Shown here piece after piece: positions 17,151-27,182 of a stretch of DNA of 64,000 bases. The DNA comes from Verrucomicrobiia bacterium (GTDB taxonomy: Bacteria; Verrucomicrobiota; Verrucomicrobiia; Limisphaerales; JAEYXS01), in assembly GCA_036405135.1 (NCBI GenBank), contig DASWYF010000002.1:332009-396008 (forward strand). The letters run 5' to 3'. Under the pieces are notes generated by a model. It ran no database searches and was not told where the DNA came from. It worked only from the letters and a program-made list of their open reading frames with translations. The translations under genes were made by a program, and so were the position numbers. How positions within the stretch are numbered: the stretch's first letter is position 1; each line of letters opens with the position of its first letter.

Positions 17151-18049
17151 CCCGTGGTGACCGGCCACTTTTTTAAACGCCTGCGAGTTTTGTTCAGGCA
17201 ACTTTTTGTTTCCGCACAGAACACCTTGTCCGCCCGCTGACCGATCTTTCTTCTTAGCTGCACGGAACGTTTCCTAAGCGCCTTAAGAGCGGCGGCTTCT
17301 GGTGAGTTGGCATGTGACATCACTTCGCGTGCGACCGAGAGATCATGGTCATTGCCCAGCAGGGCCTGCAATTTCAGCAAACGTTTCTCCAGTCGTGCTG
17401 AGTCCTTGGGCAAAGCGGGTTCAACCAAGCTCACGTGGTAGTAAAGGTCTTTGACACGTTTACGGGCATCATGAAACAGCTCATCGATCCCCGCCGCTTC
17501 CGCCAGTTGGAGAGAATGATGCGCTTTACGATACGATTTCTTCATCCCCTTGGAAACGGCCTCCCAGCCCGGGGCTGCCCAAGCTGCTTTATCCAAGTTT
17601 CTCTGAAACGTCCTCAATGCCGCCAAAGCTTCGCGTAATGTCACCGGGAGTGATTTGTGATGACGATGCTGGGGCCGTGTCTTTTGCTGCCATTGCCGCA
17701 AAGCATCTTCTACTGCAGCATGAGACAATTCCGACATCTCATCACCCAACTCCGTCAACGTGTCTCTGACCACTTTTTCATCGCGCCAGAGAGATAGGCT
17801 GAGAGCGGCTTTGCGGAGGCGTGCATTCTCCCGCCGGACAAACGCAGGACCGAGAGCTTCGCGTGAAAGCCGCAACATGGCCCGCAGAAATTTAAAGGCC
17901 AACCGAACACCATGGACCACTTGCTCTTGAGGCACCAACGATTTAACCAAGCTCTCGGCCTTCAAGACTTGCGTGGCGGTGAGGCGTTCTAACGCCACCA
18001 CCGTCGATTCATCTCGTTTGAAACGAGGATATGAACGCTTTGAGGCCAT
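17147..18049 (-). CDS. CHAD domain protein
   Basis: An all-helical, strongly basic protein of about 300 residues with the conserved histidines and arginines of the CHAD family (VHGVRLAFKFLRAML, HDARKRVKDLYYH, LGNDHDLSVAREVM). CHAD domains bind inorganic polyphosphate. Starts at 18049 (MASKRSY), 18055 or 18076 are all possible; I chose the one with an adjacent GAGG. No polyphosphate kinase or CYTH domain is nearby. Confidence 0.88.
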   Translation of the reverse strand: MASKRSYPRFKRDESTVVALERLTATQVLKAESLVKSLVPQEQVVHGVRLAFKFLRAMLRLSREALGPAFVRRENARLRKAALSLSLWRDEKVVRDTLTELGDEMSELSHAAVEDALRQWQQKTRPQHRHHKSLPVTLREALAALRTFQRNLDKAAWAAPGWEAVSKGMKKSYRKAHHSLQLAEAAGIDELFHDARKRVKDLYYHVSLVEPALPKDSARLEKRLLKLQALLGNDHDLSVAREVMSHANSPEAAALKALRKRSVQLRRKIGQRADKVFCAETKSCLNKTRRRLKKWPVTTG

Positions 18050-18135
18050 CCTCATAATATACCATGGATAAGACATCCGGGTGAAAGTGCCTGTTCTTGC
18101 TGGCCGAGGTGCCTGTGCTGGCGTAGATTACGCAC

Positions 18136-19446
18136 ATGGCTGGGCCGTCACAGGGCAGGGAGGCGGGCATCACGGAATTGACACCGTCATCCGTGCCGGA
18201 ATGGCTTTTCCTCGACCTGAACAGCTACTTCGCGAGCGTGGAGCAGCAGGAGAATCCGCGCCTGCGTGGCAAACCCCTGGCGGTAGTTCCAGTGCTTACT
18301 GATTCTACCTGCGCCATCGCGGCCAGTTATCAGGCAAAAGCGTTTGGGATCAAAACAGGAACGATGATCGGCGACGCAAAACAGATGTGCCCTAAACTGA
18401 TCTGTGTGCTCGCGAACCATGATCTTTACGTCGAATACCACCACAAGATCGTAGAGGAGATAAATCGGCATATCGAGGTGACCATCACTGCTTCGATCGA
18501 TGAAGTTGCGTGCAAATTAGAACTCGGCTTGCGTGATCCGGTGAAAGCAGTAGAGCTGGCCAAGCGCATCAAACAGGGACTGGCTAGGAACATTGGCCCA
18601 GCGATCACCTGTAACATCGGCATCGCGCCCAACCGTTATCTGGCGAAAGTGGCGAGTGATATGCAGAAGCCAGACGGCCTTGTCGTGATTGAGGCGAAAG
18701 ATTTGCCGCACCGGCTTTTCGGATTGAAGTTGAACGATCTTCCGGGAGTGGGACAGAACATGGAACGCCGGTTACGTGGAGGCGGCATTCTGACGATGGA
18801 GCAGTTGCTGACGTCTTCACGCGCACGTTTGCGACAGGTCTGGGGTGGGGTGGAAGGAGAACGTTTATACTACAAATTACGCGGGGTGGATTTGCCGGAT
18901 GTGCCGACGCAGCGCAGTAGCGTAGGGCACAGTCATGTGCTGGCCCCTGAGTTGCGTCCTCCGCATATGGCCGAAATGGTAGCGCACCGGTTGGTATTGA
19001 AGGTCGGCAGCCGTCTGCGGCGCATGAAATACCAAGCACAACAGATGGACGTAAGTGTGCGGATTGAGAAAGGCCCGCGGGTCTCGGAGGGCATCCGTTT
19101 TGCACCAGCCAATGACAGTTCTGCGTTGTTGAAACAATTGAACATACTGTGGGCGCGCATCCGGAATACTACCGGGACGCACCCGTTGAAGAAAGTTTCC
19201 GTGACTGTCACGCAGCTGGTTTCCCTGGAGGGATTGCAGCAGATGGAGCTTTTCGAGAAACGCCATGAGCCGGGAGAATCTCCGGTGGAGCGGCGGCAAC
19301 GGTTATCGGAGGCTATCGATGTGCTGAACAAGCGGTTTGGTCGTGACACTGTGGCCTTGGGCATGCTGCCCAAATCCGCGCGTGGATTTTCCGGTACCAA
19401 GGTGGCCTTCACGCGGATACCCTCCAAGGAAGAGTTTCACGAGTAG
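18136..19446 (+). CDS. Y-family DNA polymerase (Pol IV-like)
   Basis: A 436-residue translesion polymerase. Metal-binding residues are seen in FLDLNSYFASVEQQ and in the SIDE motif (residues 120-123). The helix-hairpin-helix LNDLPGVGQNMERRL and a little-finger domain (about 260-375) follow. It copies damaged DNA with low fidelity. It differs from classical DinB in its C-terminal half and in being longer, so I leave the symbol open. It stands alone; no lexA box or partner gene (imuA, dnaE2) is visible. Confidence 0.9.
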   Translation: MAGPSQGREAGITELTPSSVPEWLFLDLNSYFASVEQQENPRLRGKPLAVVPVLTDSTCAIAASYQAKAFGIKTGTMIGDAKQMCPKLICVLANHDLYVEYHHKIVEEINRHIEVTITASIDEVACKLELGLRDPVKAVELAKRIKQGLARNIGPAITCNIGIAPNRYLAKVASDMQKPDGLVVIEAKDLPHRLFGLKLNDLPGVGQNMERRLRGGGILTMEQLLTSSRARLRQVWGGVEGERLYYKLRGVDLPDVPTQRSSVGHSHVLAPELRPPHMAEMVAHRLVLKVGSRLRRMKYQAQQMDVSVRIEKGPRVSEGIRFAPANDSSALLKQLNILWARIRNTTGTHPLKKVSVTVTQLVSLEGLQQMELFEKRHEPGESPVERRQRLSEAIDVLNKRFGRDTVALGMLPKSARGFSGTKVAFTRIPSKEEFHE

Positions 19447-19536
19447 ATGTTCGTCATGGGAAGAAATAACCCATTGGTACACGCAGACTTGAGTGCAGGG
19501 AGAGGCCGTGTCACTCTGAGCCCGAGCCTATAACCT

Positions 19537-22500
19537 GTGCGATCAGCCGAGACAATAAGCCGGGCGGCAGTCCACTCTTTCACAAGAGGCTGGCTGCTGG
19601 GGGTCTTTTTGCTCATCGGCTTTCTGCCCGCCCTTTTTGCCCAGATAGAGGAACAACTTAAGGAAAAGCGTTACCGCATTGATGTCCTGACCACAGAGCA
19701 CGGATTGCCGAGCGGTGTGGTGAATGCTGTTCTGCAGAGTTCGGAAGGTTATTTATGGTTGGGCACGGCCAATGGATTGGTACGGTTTGATGGCATTCGC
19801 ATGGTGCCGATCACGGCACCAGAACTGATCAGCAGCCGCATCTCTGTGCTGTTCGAGGATGCGAATAAAACATTATGGATCGGAACGGAAGGCGGCGGTG
19901 TGGTCAGTTACAGGGATCGAGAGTTCAAAAACTTTTCCACCGCGAGCGGTCTGGCATCAGATTCCATTTCCGCCATCACGGCGGACAATCAAGGAAACGT
20001 GTGGGTGGCTACAGTGGGTGGTGCGTTGAATCGTTTTCGTTCCGGAGAGTTCACACCTTACACCGCAGGCACGGTTACGGGGACCATCGAATCACTGGCC
20101 GATGGCGGTGGTGGAAGTGTGTGGTGGTGTACGGGAACGGCCTTGGGCAGTTTTCGCGAGGGCGAGTTCGGCCAGCCACGTCTGGAAAGTGAGGATCGGC
20201 TGCGGATCGGAGGAGCCACTCCGAGCGGTTTCTGGCTGATCGAGAAACGGACTCTGCGCCGGTGGTCAAGTTATGGGCCAGCCGAGGAAGTCTGGGAACT
20301 TCCCGCAGGATTGGACCCCAGCTCAGTGTCGACTATGTTTCGGGACCAGCGTGATGGCGGCCTCTGGATCGGCACCTTCGGCATGGGCCTCTACCACTTC
20401 AAAGAATCCACGGGAACTTTTCGACGGTTTACGACGGAAAGCGGCCTTTCCCAAAATTCGATCCTCGCCATCGGGCAGGATAAGGATGGCAATCTATGGG
20501 TAGGGACCAACGGCGGCGGACTGAACCGTTTGCGGGAAAGCAGCTTTGAGGTCTATGATGCCAAGCGCGGCCTTTCTCAGGACAACGTGCTTTCAATCAG
20601 TGGCGGGAGTGATGGTTCCGTGTGGATCGGCACAGACGGTGGCGGGTTGAACCGCCTGCGGGATGGGATTGTGCAAAACTACCGGATGGCGGGTTTGCGC
20701 ACCGTGTGGTCCGTGATGGAGGACAGCGCCAGTTACGTATGGGCGGGCACGCGCGAAGGTCTTTATAAATTCAACGGCATCACTTTTGCCCGTATCGGTG
20801 GCGGACCGGCGCATGTCCCCGGAAATCTGCCCAACCAGGATGTGCGTGTGGTTTATGAGGACAGGAAGCGGCGCCTGTGGGTGGGCACTTTCGGCGGTGG
20901 TCTTACCCGCATGGTGGATGGAAGAGCCAGCAAGACGTTCAATTCCAAATCCGATCCCACTGTTTTTAACAGCGATGATGTACGTGCATTGCTTGAGGAC
21001 AGTGAAGGCACACTGTGGATAGGGACCGGTGGTGGCGGCCTGATCAGATTCAAGAACAGCGAATTCGTTGTTTTCCGGCGCAACGAGGTGGGCAGTGATT
21101 TTATCCGTGCGATCATGCAGGATCGCGAGGGCGTGCTTTGGATCGGCACCAATAATGGATTGACTTGCTTGCGACGAGGACGCTTTTTCCGCTTCACCAC
21201 AGCGGATTTTTTGCCGGACGACGTGATCTCGCAGGTTTTTGAAGACGGCAATGGCAATCTATGGCTCGGTACCAACCGTGGTGTGGTGCGGGTGTCGCGC
21301 AACGCTCTTTTAAGGTTTGCCGATGGTCGGGTGAAGAGTTATGCGAGTGTATTGTACGACCGATCGGACGGCTTGGCGGGGCGCGAATGCAATGGCGGTT
21401 TCCAGCCGTGGGGGTATCAAGCGGATGATGGCAAATTGTGGTTTCCGTCTAGCGAAGGTGTTTCCGTGATCGATCCGTCGACAATCCGGCCCAACCCCAG
21501 ACCACCTTTGGTGGTGATCGAAAATGTGGTAGCGGACGGGATTGAGGTGGAGCCGCGAAGGATCACCAACACGGTGGATTTCGAATCTCAAACGGTTTAC
21601 CGCATCCCTGCGGGCACAGGCAGATTGGAGGTCCGCTATACCGGTTTGAGTTTTGTATCCCCCAGGCGCATCCGTTTTTCCTATCAGCTCAAAGGAGTGG
21701 ATGCCGGATTTGTCGAGAATGAAAGCCGGCGTTCCGCAGTTTATCAGGATCCACCACATGGCAATTACAGCTTTCAGGTCATCGCCTCGAACAGTGACGG
21801 CATGCCGAACACGATAGGCAAGACGGTGGGCGTTCTTGTGATGCCGCGTTTTTATGAGACCTTGTGGTTTCAGTTCGGAATGGTGGTGATGGTCATCTTT
21901 TTCGGGTTTGCCTTCTTCCGCTATCTTTCCGTGCGCAAGCTGAGGCAACGGCTCGTAGTGTTGGAACAGCAACGCGCCTTGGATCGCGAGCGCACGCGCA
22001 TCGCACAAGACATGCATGATGACCTGGGTGCGAGGGTCACACGCATCGGCCTGCTGACGGAGCTGGTCCGGCGCAAGGCTCCGCAAAATGAGGAGATGGA
22101 GAAAGTGTCTACGCGTATCGAAGAAGCCACGCGTGAAGTGGTGCATACGCTGGATGAGATCGTCTGGGCGGTGAATCCCAAGAATGACACGCTGGATAGG
22201 CTGGCAGCATTCATCGCACAGTATGCTGAGGATTACTTCGATGAGGTCACGCCGATCCGTTGTCGGTTGGACCTGCCGACCAATCTGCCACCTGTACCGC
22301 TTTCAGCAGAGATGCGACACAGCTTGTTCCTCGTGGTGAAGGAATCGCTGAACAACATAGCGAAGCACTCGGGTGCAACGGAAGTGCGCATCTCGCTAAC
22401 CTATGCCCAGCCGCGGCTGGAGATATTGGTAGAAGACAATGGCAAAGGCTTCTCACTGGCAGATGCCGATCCTACCCGGAACGGTCTGGTGAACATGAAG

Positions 22501-22593
22501 AAGCGTATCGAGGAAGGCGGCGGCAAGCTGGAATTGCGCAGTGAGAAGGGCAAGGGAACGAGCATCCGGCTGGAGGTCAAGCTGGGTACGTAG
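19537..22593 (+). CDS. Sensor histidine kinase with two-bladed-propeller sensor and HisKA_3 core
   Basis: A 1018-residue membrane protein. A signal/anchor helix (about 18-36) is followed by some 13 Reg_prop repeats (pattern G-x-[LV]-W-[IL]-G-T) forming periplasmic beta-propellers, a Y_Y_Y domain (about 690-770), a transmembrane helix (about 774-797), a HisKA_3 dimerisation domain with the phospho-His in RIAQDMHDDLG (near 826), and an HATPase domain ending the protein. Such NarL-type kinases often sense polysaccharides or breakdown products. The LuxR-type regulator 62 bp downstream is the obvious partner. Confidence 0.93.
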   Translation: MRSAETISRAAVHSFTRGWLLGVFLLIGFLPALFAQIEEQLKEKRYRIDVLTTEHGLPSGVVNAVLQSSEGYLWLGTANGLVRFDGIRMVPITAPELISSRISVLFEDANKTLWIGTEGGGVVSYRDREFKNFSTASGLASDSISAITADNQGNVWVATVGGALNRFRSGEFTPYTAGTVTGTIESLADGGGGSVWWCTGTALGSFREGEFGQPRLESEDRLRIGGATPSGFWLIEKRTLRRWSSYGPAEEVWELPAGLDPSSVSTMFRDQRDGGLWIGTFGMGLYHFKESTGTFRRFTTESGLSQNSILAIGQDKDGNLWVGTNGGGLNRLRESSFEVYDAKRGLSQDNVLSISGGSDGSVWIGTDGGGLNRLRDGIVQNYRMAGLRTVWSVMEDSASYVWAGTREGLYKFNGITFARIGGGPAHVPGNLPNQDVRVVYEDRKRRLWVGTFGGGLTRMVDGRASKTFNSKSDPTVFNSDDVRALLEDSEGTLWIGTGGGGLIRFKNSEFVVFRRNEVGSDFIRAIMQDREGVLWIGTNNGLTCLRRGRFFRFTTADFLPDDVISQVFEDGNGNLWLGTNRGVVRVSRNALLRFADGRVKSYASVLYDRSDGLAGRECNGGFQPWGYQADDGKLWFPSSEGVSVIDPSTIRPNPRPPLVVIENVVADGIEVEPRRITNTVDFESQTVYRIPAGTGRLEVRYTGLSFVSPRRIRFSYQLKGVDAGFVENESRRSAVYQDPPHGNYSFQVIASNSDGMPNTIGKTVGVLVMPRFYETLWFQFGMVVMVIFFGFAFFRYLSVRKLRQRLVVLEQQRALDRERTRIAQDMHDDLGARVTRIGLLTELVRRKAPQNEEMEKVSTRIEEATREVVHTLDEIVWAVNPKNDTLDRLAAFIAQYAEDYFDEVTPIRCRLDLPTNLPPVPLSAEMRHSLFLVVKESLNNIAKHSGATEVRISLTYAQPRLEILVEDNGKGFSLADADPTRNGLVNMKKRIEEGGGKLELRSEKGKGTSIRLEVKLGT

Positions 22594-22655
22594 TTTTGCA
22601 GCTTGGAGCCGGGAAGGAATCGGCATATAGTGACTGCATTCCAAATCAATTACGC

Positions 22656-23282
22656 ATGGCCATCAAAGTATCAATCGTGGAAGACGACGAAGGCGTGAGG
22701 GAAAGTCTGGCGGCATTGATCAATGACGCCGATGGCTTTCAGTGTGTCAGTTCCCACGCCACGGCAGAGGATGCCGTCCTTCATCTGCCCGAGAAGAAAC
22801 CCGACGTGGTCTTGATGGACATCAACCTCCCGAACATGTCGGGCATCGATTGCGTGCGGAAGCTCAAGGAGATAGTCCCGCAGACGCAGATCATGATGCT
22901 CACGATGTATGAGGACCCAGAGCAAATCTTCAATTCACTGGCAGCAGGTGCGAGCGGTTATCTCCTGAAGCGCACACCGCATGCGAAATTGCTGGAGGCC
23001 ATCCAGGAAGTGCAGCGCGGCGCATCGCCGATGTCCGGCAAGATCGCACGAGTGGTGGTGCAGTATTTTCAGAAGAAGAACCAGCCGGCGAACGATGCCC
23101 AAGCGCTCTCCAAACGCGAACAGGAGATTCTGGATCTGCTTTCCAAAGGTTTCCGCTACAAGGAAATCGCAGATACTCTCAACATCAGTTTCGACACGGT
23201 GCGCAGTCATTTGCGGAATATCTATGACAAGCTGCACGTCAGCTCGCGCACCGAAGCGGTGGTGAAGTATCTCAGTAAATGA
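22656..23282 (+). CDS. NarL/LuxR-family response regulator
   Basis: A 208-residue DNA-binding regulator. The receiver domain (about 1-120) has IVEDDEG, the phospho-Asp in VLMDINLPNMSG and the Lys in YLLKRT; the C-terminal LuxR helix-turn-helix reads LSKREQEILDLLSKGFRYKEIA. A longer frame exists upstream, but MAIKVSIVEDD is the expected start. It follows the propeller histidine kinase and is its likely cognate partner. It overlaps the convergent fdhD gene by 11 bp. Confidence 0.95.
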   Translation: MAIKVSIVEDDEGVRESLAALINDADGFQCVSSHATAEDAVLHLPEKKPDVVLMDINLPNMSGIDCVRKLKEIVPQTQIMMLTMYEDPEQIFNSLAAGASGYLLKRTPHAKLLEAIQEVQRGASPMSGKIARVVVQYFQKKNQPANDAQALSKREQEILDLLSKGFRYKEIADTLNISFDTVRSHLRNIYDKLHVSSRTEAVVKYLSK

Positions 23283-24117
23283 CGGCTTCCGGGTGGCTGT
23301 AGAGGTTCATCGTCTCGCCACGCAGAAAGCCGACGAGCACTTGTCCGCTCTCGCGGGCGAAATCCACGGCGAGGCTGGAAGGGGCTGAGACGGCTGAGAC
23401 GATTGGGATGCCTGCAGCGAGAGCCTTTTGCAGAATCTCGAAAGAGGCACGGCCGCTGACTTGGAGGATGTGATTTTCCAACGGCCAGATTCCGGCATCA
23501 AGAGCATGGCCGATCACTTTATCCACGGCGTTGTGACGTCCGACATCTTCGCGGCAGACAATCAAGCTCCCTTGCAGGTCGAACAACGCGGCGGCGTGCA
23601 ATCCGCCGGTTTGTTCGAAGGCGGCTTGGTGTTTGCGTAATGTATGAGGGAGTTGCAGCAGGATATCTCGCTGAACCTTGGGGCGTTGGCTGATGGGAGG
23701 GAAATACTGGTGAACTTCATCGATGGACGCTTTTCCACATAGACCACAGCTGGAGGAGGCGAAGACGTGGCGGGTGAGCTTTTCCAGATCAAGGGAGACA
23801 TCGGCAGCGGTGAAGACGTTCAGAACATTGCCGGTGAGGGCGGCTTCACCGCTTTGGCAATGGGCGATGTGGGTGACTTGTGCGCGCGAGTTGATGAGTC
23901 CTTCAGAGACGAGGAAACCCAAAGCGAGTTCGGTATCGTGACCCGGCGTGCGCATGGTGATGGCGATGCTCTGGCCTTGCATGCGGATCTCCAGCGGTTC
24001 CTCGCAGGCGAGCGTGTCTGGCGCTGTAGCATGGGTGCCATCCTCACGCACCTTGGTGATGGTGCGGGTACTGATGGCGCTGCGCTGGGTTTCGGTGGGT
24101 GTGGTCACGTGAGGCAT
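23272..24117 (-). CDS. fdhD: FdhD formate dehydrogenase accessory sulfurtransferase
   Basis: A 281-residue protein that transfers sulfur from IscS to the molybdenum cofactor of formate dehydrogenase. The two essential cysteines are Cys124 and Cys127 in SSSCGLCGK; CREDVGRHNAVDKVIG and SGRASFEI are further family signatures. I chose the ATG giving MPHVTTPTETQ because the upstream extension is not conserved-looking. No formate dehydrogenase gene is in the window. Confidence 0.95.
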   Translation of the reverse strand: MPHVTTPTETQRSAISTRTITKVREDGTHATAPDTLACEEPLEIRMQGQSIAITMRTPGHDTELALGFLVSEGLINSRAQVTHIAHCQSGEAALTGNVLNVFTAADVSLDLEKLTRHVFASSSCGLCGKASIDEVHQYFPPISQRPKVQRDILLQLPHTLRKHQAAFEQTGGLHAAALFDLQGSLIVCREDVGRHNAVDKVIGHALDAGIWPLENHILQVSGRASFEILQKALAAGIPIVSAVSAPSSLAVDFARESGQVLVGFLRGETMNLYSHPEAVIY

Positions 24118-24212
24118 AGCATAGTGATAAAGCGGGGTTTTCGCAATGCATGGTGATTGCGCATTGAGCCGGGGAGCGGGGTGGGTTACACCTTTCACAA
24201 CAAGCGCGATTG

Positions 24213-24848
24213 ATGAACAGGTATTTGGCAGAATTTACGGGCGTGTTTTTCTGGATGTTGACGCTGGGCTGCGTCTCCATCGCGCCCGGTGCTGGGACGA
24301 TTCCGGCGGTAGCCATTGGCGGCGTTGTCGCGATTGTGACGGTGCTGTGCTGGAATGTTTCAGGAGCGCATCTGAACCCGGCGGTCTCGGTGATGATGTG
24401 GCGTCGAGGCCTGTTACCAGTCAAGGATCTGACGCCATATGTGGTGTTTCAATTTCTGGGTGCGGGAGCGGGAGCGGCGGTGGTGAAGGTGCTCAAGCGT
24501 GGGCAGGGAGCAGGGACGCTGCAATCGGTGTTTATGCCAACATTCTTTGCTGAACTGCTGTTCACGCTGCTCTTATGCTTTGCGTTTCTCTATTTGTTTC
24601 ATAACCGCGAAAAGTTCTCGCTCATGGCTACGGGAGGATTGATTGGGGGTGTGGTGATGGTGGGGATTTTCGCGGTGGGAGCGGTTTCGGGGGCGTTGTT
24701 CAATCCGGCAACGACGGTGGGTTCTTGTCTGCTTGGGTTACTCTCGTTCAAGAACCTGTTGATTTATTGGCTGGCTCAGGCGGTGGCGGTCTTTGTAGTC
24801 GCTTATGCATGGGGCCGGATGAACCTAGCGGTTGCAACGAAATCGTGA
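24213..24848 (+). CDS. Aquaporin / major intrinsic protein
   Basis: A 211-residue membrane channel with six hydrophobic helices and both NPA half-helix motifs, SGAHLNPAVS (Asn55) and SGALFNPATT (Asn164). These place it in the MIP family of water or glycerol channels. The residue after the second motif is Thr, not the Asp usual in glycerol facilitators (NPARD), and no Arg follows, so the selectivity filter is atypical. It is followed by an independent promoter and the ketosynthase genes. Confidence 0.9.
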   Translation: MNRYLAEFTGVFFWMLTLGCVSIAPGAGTIPAVAIGGVVAIVTVLCWNVSGAHLNPAVSVMMWRRGLLPVKDLTPYVVFQFLGAGAGAAVVKVLKRGQGAGTLQSVFMPTFFAELLFTLLLCFAFLYLFHNREKFSLMATGGLIGGVVMVGIFAVGAVSGALFNPATTVGSCLLGLLSFKNLLIYWLAQAVAVFVVAYAWGRMNLAVATKS

Positions 24849-24876
24849 AAACGAGAATTAAGACGATGTCGCCGGG

Positions 24877-24906
24877 TTGACTTATGCCAGAATGGGTTTC
24901 TATGTT
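24877..24906 (+). promoter_or_regulatory. Putative promoter of the ketosynthase operon
   Basis: TTGACT, an 18-bp spacer and TATGTT. Transcription would begin about 15 bases before the ATG at 24928, which supports that start over upstream in-frame ATGs. Confidence 0.45.
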
Positions 24907-24927
24907 TCGGGGAACGAATTGATTTGC

Positions 24928-26172
24928 ATGTTATTCCGCGCTTCTGCCAATCCATCTAAAGTCTCGCAACGCGTCGTCGTGACGGGCGTAGGCATAGTGA
25001 CGGGTTTGGGTGCTGGCGCAGCGATCAATGAGGCGGGTTTTCGGGCGGGCAAGACGGCGTTCTCACCGGTCACATTTTTTGATGTCTCCAAGCAACGCGT
25101 AATGACGGCGGCACAGGCGGAAGTTCCGGAGCAGAGTCCGAGCAAGCGAGTTTCACAGAAGCAATGGCGGCGGATGGACCGGGCTTCGCGGTTGCTGTTC
25201 ATGGCAGCGGAAGAGGCGTGGGAGCAGGCGGGATGGAATGGCGGTGAGCGGTTGCCAGTCATTCTGGGGACGACCAGTGGGGGGATGAATCTAGGCGAGG
25301 CGTTTTATCGACAGGCGATCGGGACGCCGCAGAAGGCTTACGGGCAGGCAACTCGCGTGGTGCAGTATCAGGCGCAGCGACAGGTGTTGGACATCGCGGA
25401 GGCACTAGGGTTTTCTGGGCCGGTGACGTTGATCGCGAATGCGTGTGCTTCAGGCGGCAATGCGATCGGGCAGGCGTTTGAGATGATCCGCTATGGTGAT
25501 GCGGAGCGTGTGTTGACGGGTGGGTATGATGGCTTGTGCCAGTTGGTATTCGCAGGATTTGATTCTTTGCAGGCGCTTTCGACAACTTCGTGCAGGCCAT
25601 TCGATGCACAGCGGGATGGGTTGGCCTTGGGTGAAGGCGCGGCGGTGTTGACAATGGAATCGCTAGCCTCGGCGGAAAAACGGGGGGCGAAGATTTTGGG
25701 TGAGGTGGTGGGCTATGGTGCGGCGACGGATTCGCATCATCTCACGCAGCCGCATCCGCAAGGGGATGCCGCATTGAAGTCGATGCAAGAGGCGACGCGG
25801 ATGGCTAGTATCGCGCCGGAGCAGGTGGGCTACATCAATGCGCACGGCACGGGCACGCCGATGAATGATGGCGCGGAGGCGCACGCGATCTCGCGGTGGG
25901 CAGGTGAGCACGCGGGCATGATGCGGGTGAGTTCCACGAAGGCGAGCATCGGACATCTGCTAGGTGCGGCGGGTTCGGTGGAGGCAGTGATCTGTTTGCA
26001 GGCGTTGCAGGGACAGTGGTTGCCACCTATGAGGGGAACGCAGACGGCTGATCCGGCGTGCAAATTTGAACTGGTGAGAGAGCCCGCAACGGCGAGTTAT
26101 GAGTATGCGTTGAGTAATTCGTTCGGGTTTGGCGGCGCGAATGCGACACTGATTTTTCGGAGGTGGTCATGA
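24928..26172 (+). CDS. Beta-ketoacyl-ACP synthase (FabF-like), catalytically intact
   Basis: A 414-residue condensing enzyme with the complete catalytic set: Cys173 in NACASGG, His in YINAHGTGTPMND and the Lys/His of STKASIGHLLGAAGS. It elongates acyl-ACP with malonyl-ACP. The length matches FabF, but the next gene is a degenerate ketosynthase coupled by ATGA, as in type II polyketide and aryl-polyene systems, so this is probably a specialised rather than housekeeping enzyme. No acyl carrier protein is encoded next to it. Confidence 0.92.
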   Translation: MLFRASANPSKVSQRVVVTGVGIVTGLGAGAAINEAGFRAGKTAFSPVTFFDVSKQRVMTAAQAEVPEQSPSKRVSQKQWRRMDRASRLLFMAAEEAWEQAGWNGGERLPVILGTTSGGMNLGEAFYRQAIGTPQKAYGQATRVVQYQAQRQVLDIAEALGFSGPVTLIANACASGGNAIGQAFEMIRYGDAERVLTGGYDGLCQLVFAGFDSLQALSTTSCRPFDAQRDGLALGEGAAVLTMESLASAEKRGAKILGEVVGYGAATDSHHLTQPHPQGDAALKSMQEATRMASIAPEQVGYINAHGTGTPMNDGAEAHAISRWAGEHAGMMRVSSTKASIGHLLGAAGSVEAVICLQALQGQWLPPMRGTQTADPACKFELVREPATASYEYALSNSFGFGGANATLIFRRWS

Positions 26173-27182
26173 GTATCGTAGCAGCAGGATGGGGCGCGGT
26201 ATCTCCTGCCGGGTGGACGGCAGCAGATTTGATTGCGGCGATGCAACGCGGTGAGCCATTGCCGGTGGAGGAATTTGTGCGCGAAGGGACGACTAGAAAA
26301 TTGCGCGCACGCAAGGTGCCGAAGCCAGCGACGCGTCCGGCCTTTCTCGCTCATGCGCGGCTGCGGCGGACGAGCCCGATCAGTTCTTTTGCGGTATCGT
26401 CGTCATTGGAGGCTTTGGGCGCAGATCGCGCTTTGGTGGAGCAGGGGACGATACGCCTGGGCGTGGTGTATTGTGTGATGTCGGGTTGCGTGAATTATTC
26501 GCGGCGGTTTTACGATGAGGTGTTACGCGATCCGACAACGGCGAGTCCGCTGGTGTTTCCGGAGACGGTGTTCAATGCGCCATCGAGTCACTTGGCTGCA
26601 CTGCTGGGGGCGACGGGGATCAATTACACCATAGTGGGTGATCCGGGAATGTTCTTGCAGGGGCTTGCGCAAGGCGCCCAGTGGATCGAGCGCGGCCTAG
26701 TAGATGCGTGTGTGGTGGTGAGCGCAGAAGAGAGCGATTGGCTCACGGTGGAAGCGAGTGCCCTGTTCGAGCCGGACATCGTGGTGAGCGAAGGAGCTGG
26801 CGCGGTTTATTTGAAGAAGACGGAGAACGGAACGACGCTGGAAGCGGTGACGGATGCGTTTTCATTCAATGATCGTGCAGGCAAGATTTTGGCAGCGGCA
26901 CAGATGCAGGCTGAGTTGACGCAAAGAGGCAGTACGGATTTGCTGTGTGACAGCCGTATCGGCAGTGCGCGGGAAGACCATGCAGAGACGGAGGCGTGGT
27001 CCAGTGCGGTGATGCCGCGGTCTTCGGTGAAGAAGATTTTGGGCGAATCGTTTGCGGCGGCGAGTGCTTGGCAATGTGTGCTGGCGTGTGAACGGGTGGC
27101 GAGCGGCGCAGCGAAGTCGGCACACGTGAGCGTGGTGGGGTGCAATCAACAGGCGATCGGGGCACGATGGGTGAAGGCATGA
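26169..27182 (+). CDS. Ketosynthase-like protein without catalytic residues (chain-length-factor-like)
   Basis: A 337-residue protein with thiolase-fold pattern along its length. The active-site Cys region reads VGDPGMFLQG (no Cys), there is no HGTG motif, and the second His position is LGESFAAASAW (Glu). It is therefore catalytically inactive and resembles the KS-beta/chain-length factors that pair with an active ketosynthase. A strong GGAGGTG precedes the ATG at 26169, whose ATGA overlaps the ketosynthase stop. Its own stop overlaps the next start in the same way. Confidence 0.8.
   Translation: MSIVAAGWGAVSPAGWTAADLIAAMQRGEPLPVEEFVREGTTRKLRARKVPKPATRPAFLAHARLRRTSPISSFAVSSSLEALGADRALVEQGTIRLGVVYCVMSGCVNYSRRFYDEVLRDPTTASPLVFPETVFNAPSSHLAALLGATGINYTIVGDPGMFLQGLAQGAQWIERGLVDACVVVSAEESDWLTVEASALFEPDIVVSEGAGAVYLKKTENGTTLEAVTDAFSFNDRAGKILAAAQMQAELTQRGSTDLLCDSRIGSAREDHAETEAWSSAVMPRSSVKKILGESFAAASAWQCVLACERVASGAAKSAHVSVVGCNQQAIGARWVKA

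Noticed and set aside
18077..18135. A possible LexA box before the Y-family polymerase
   Set aside because: No convincing inverted repeat was seen in the short spacer.
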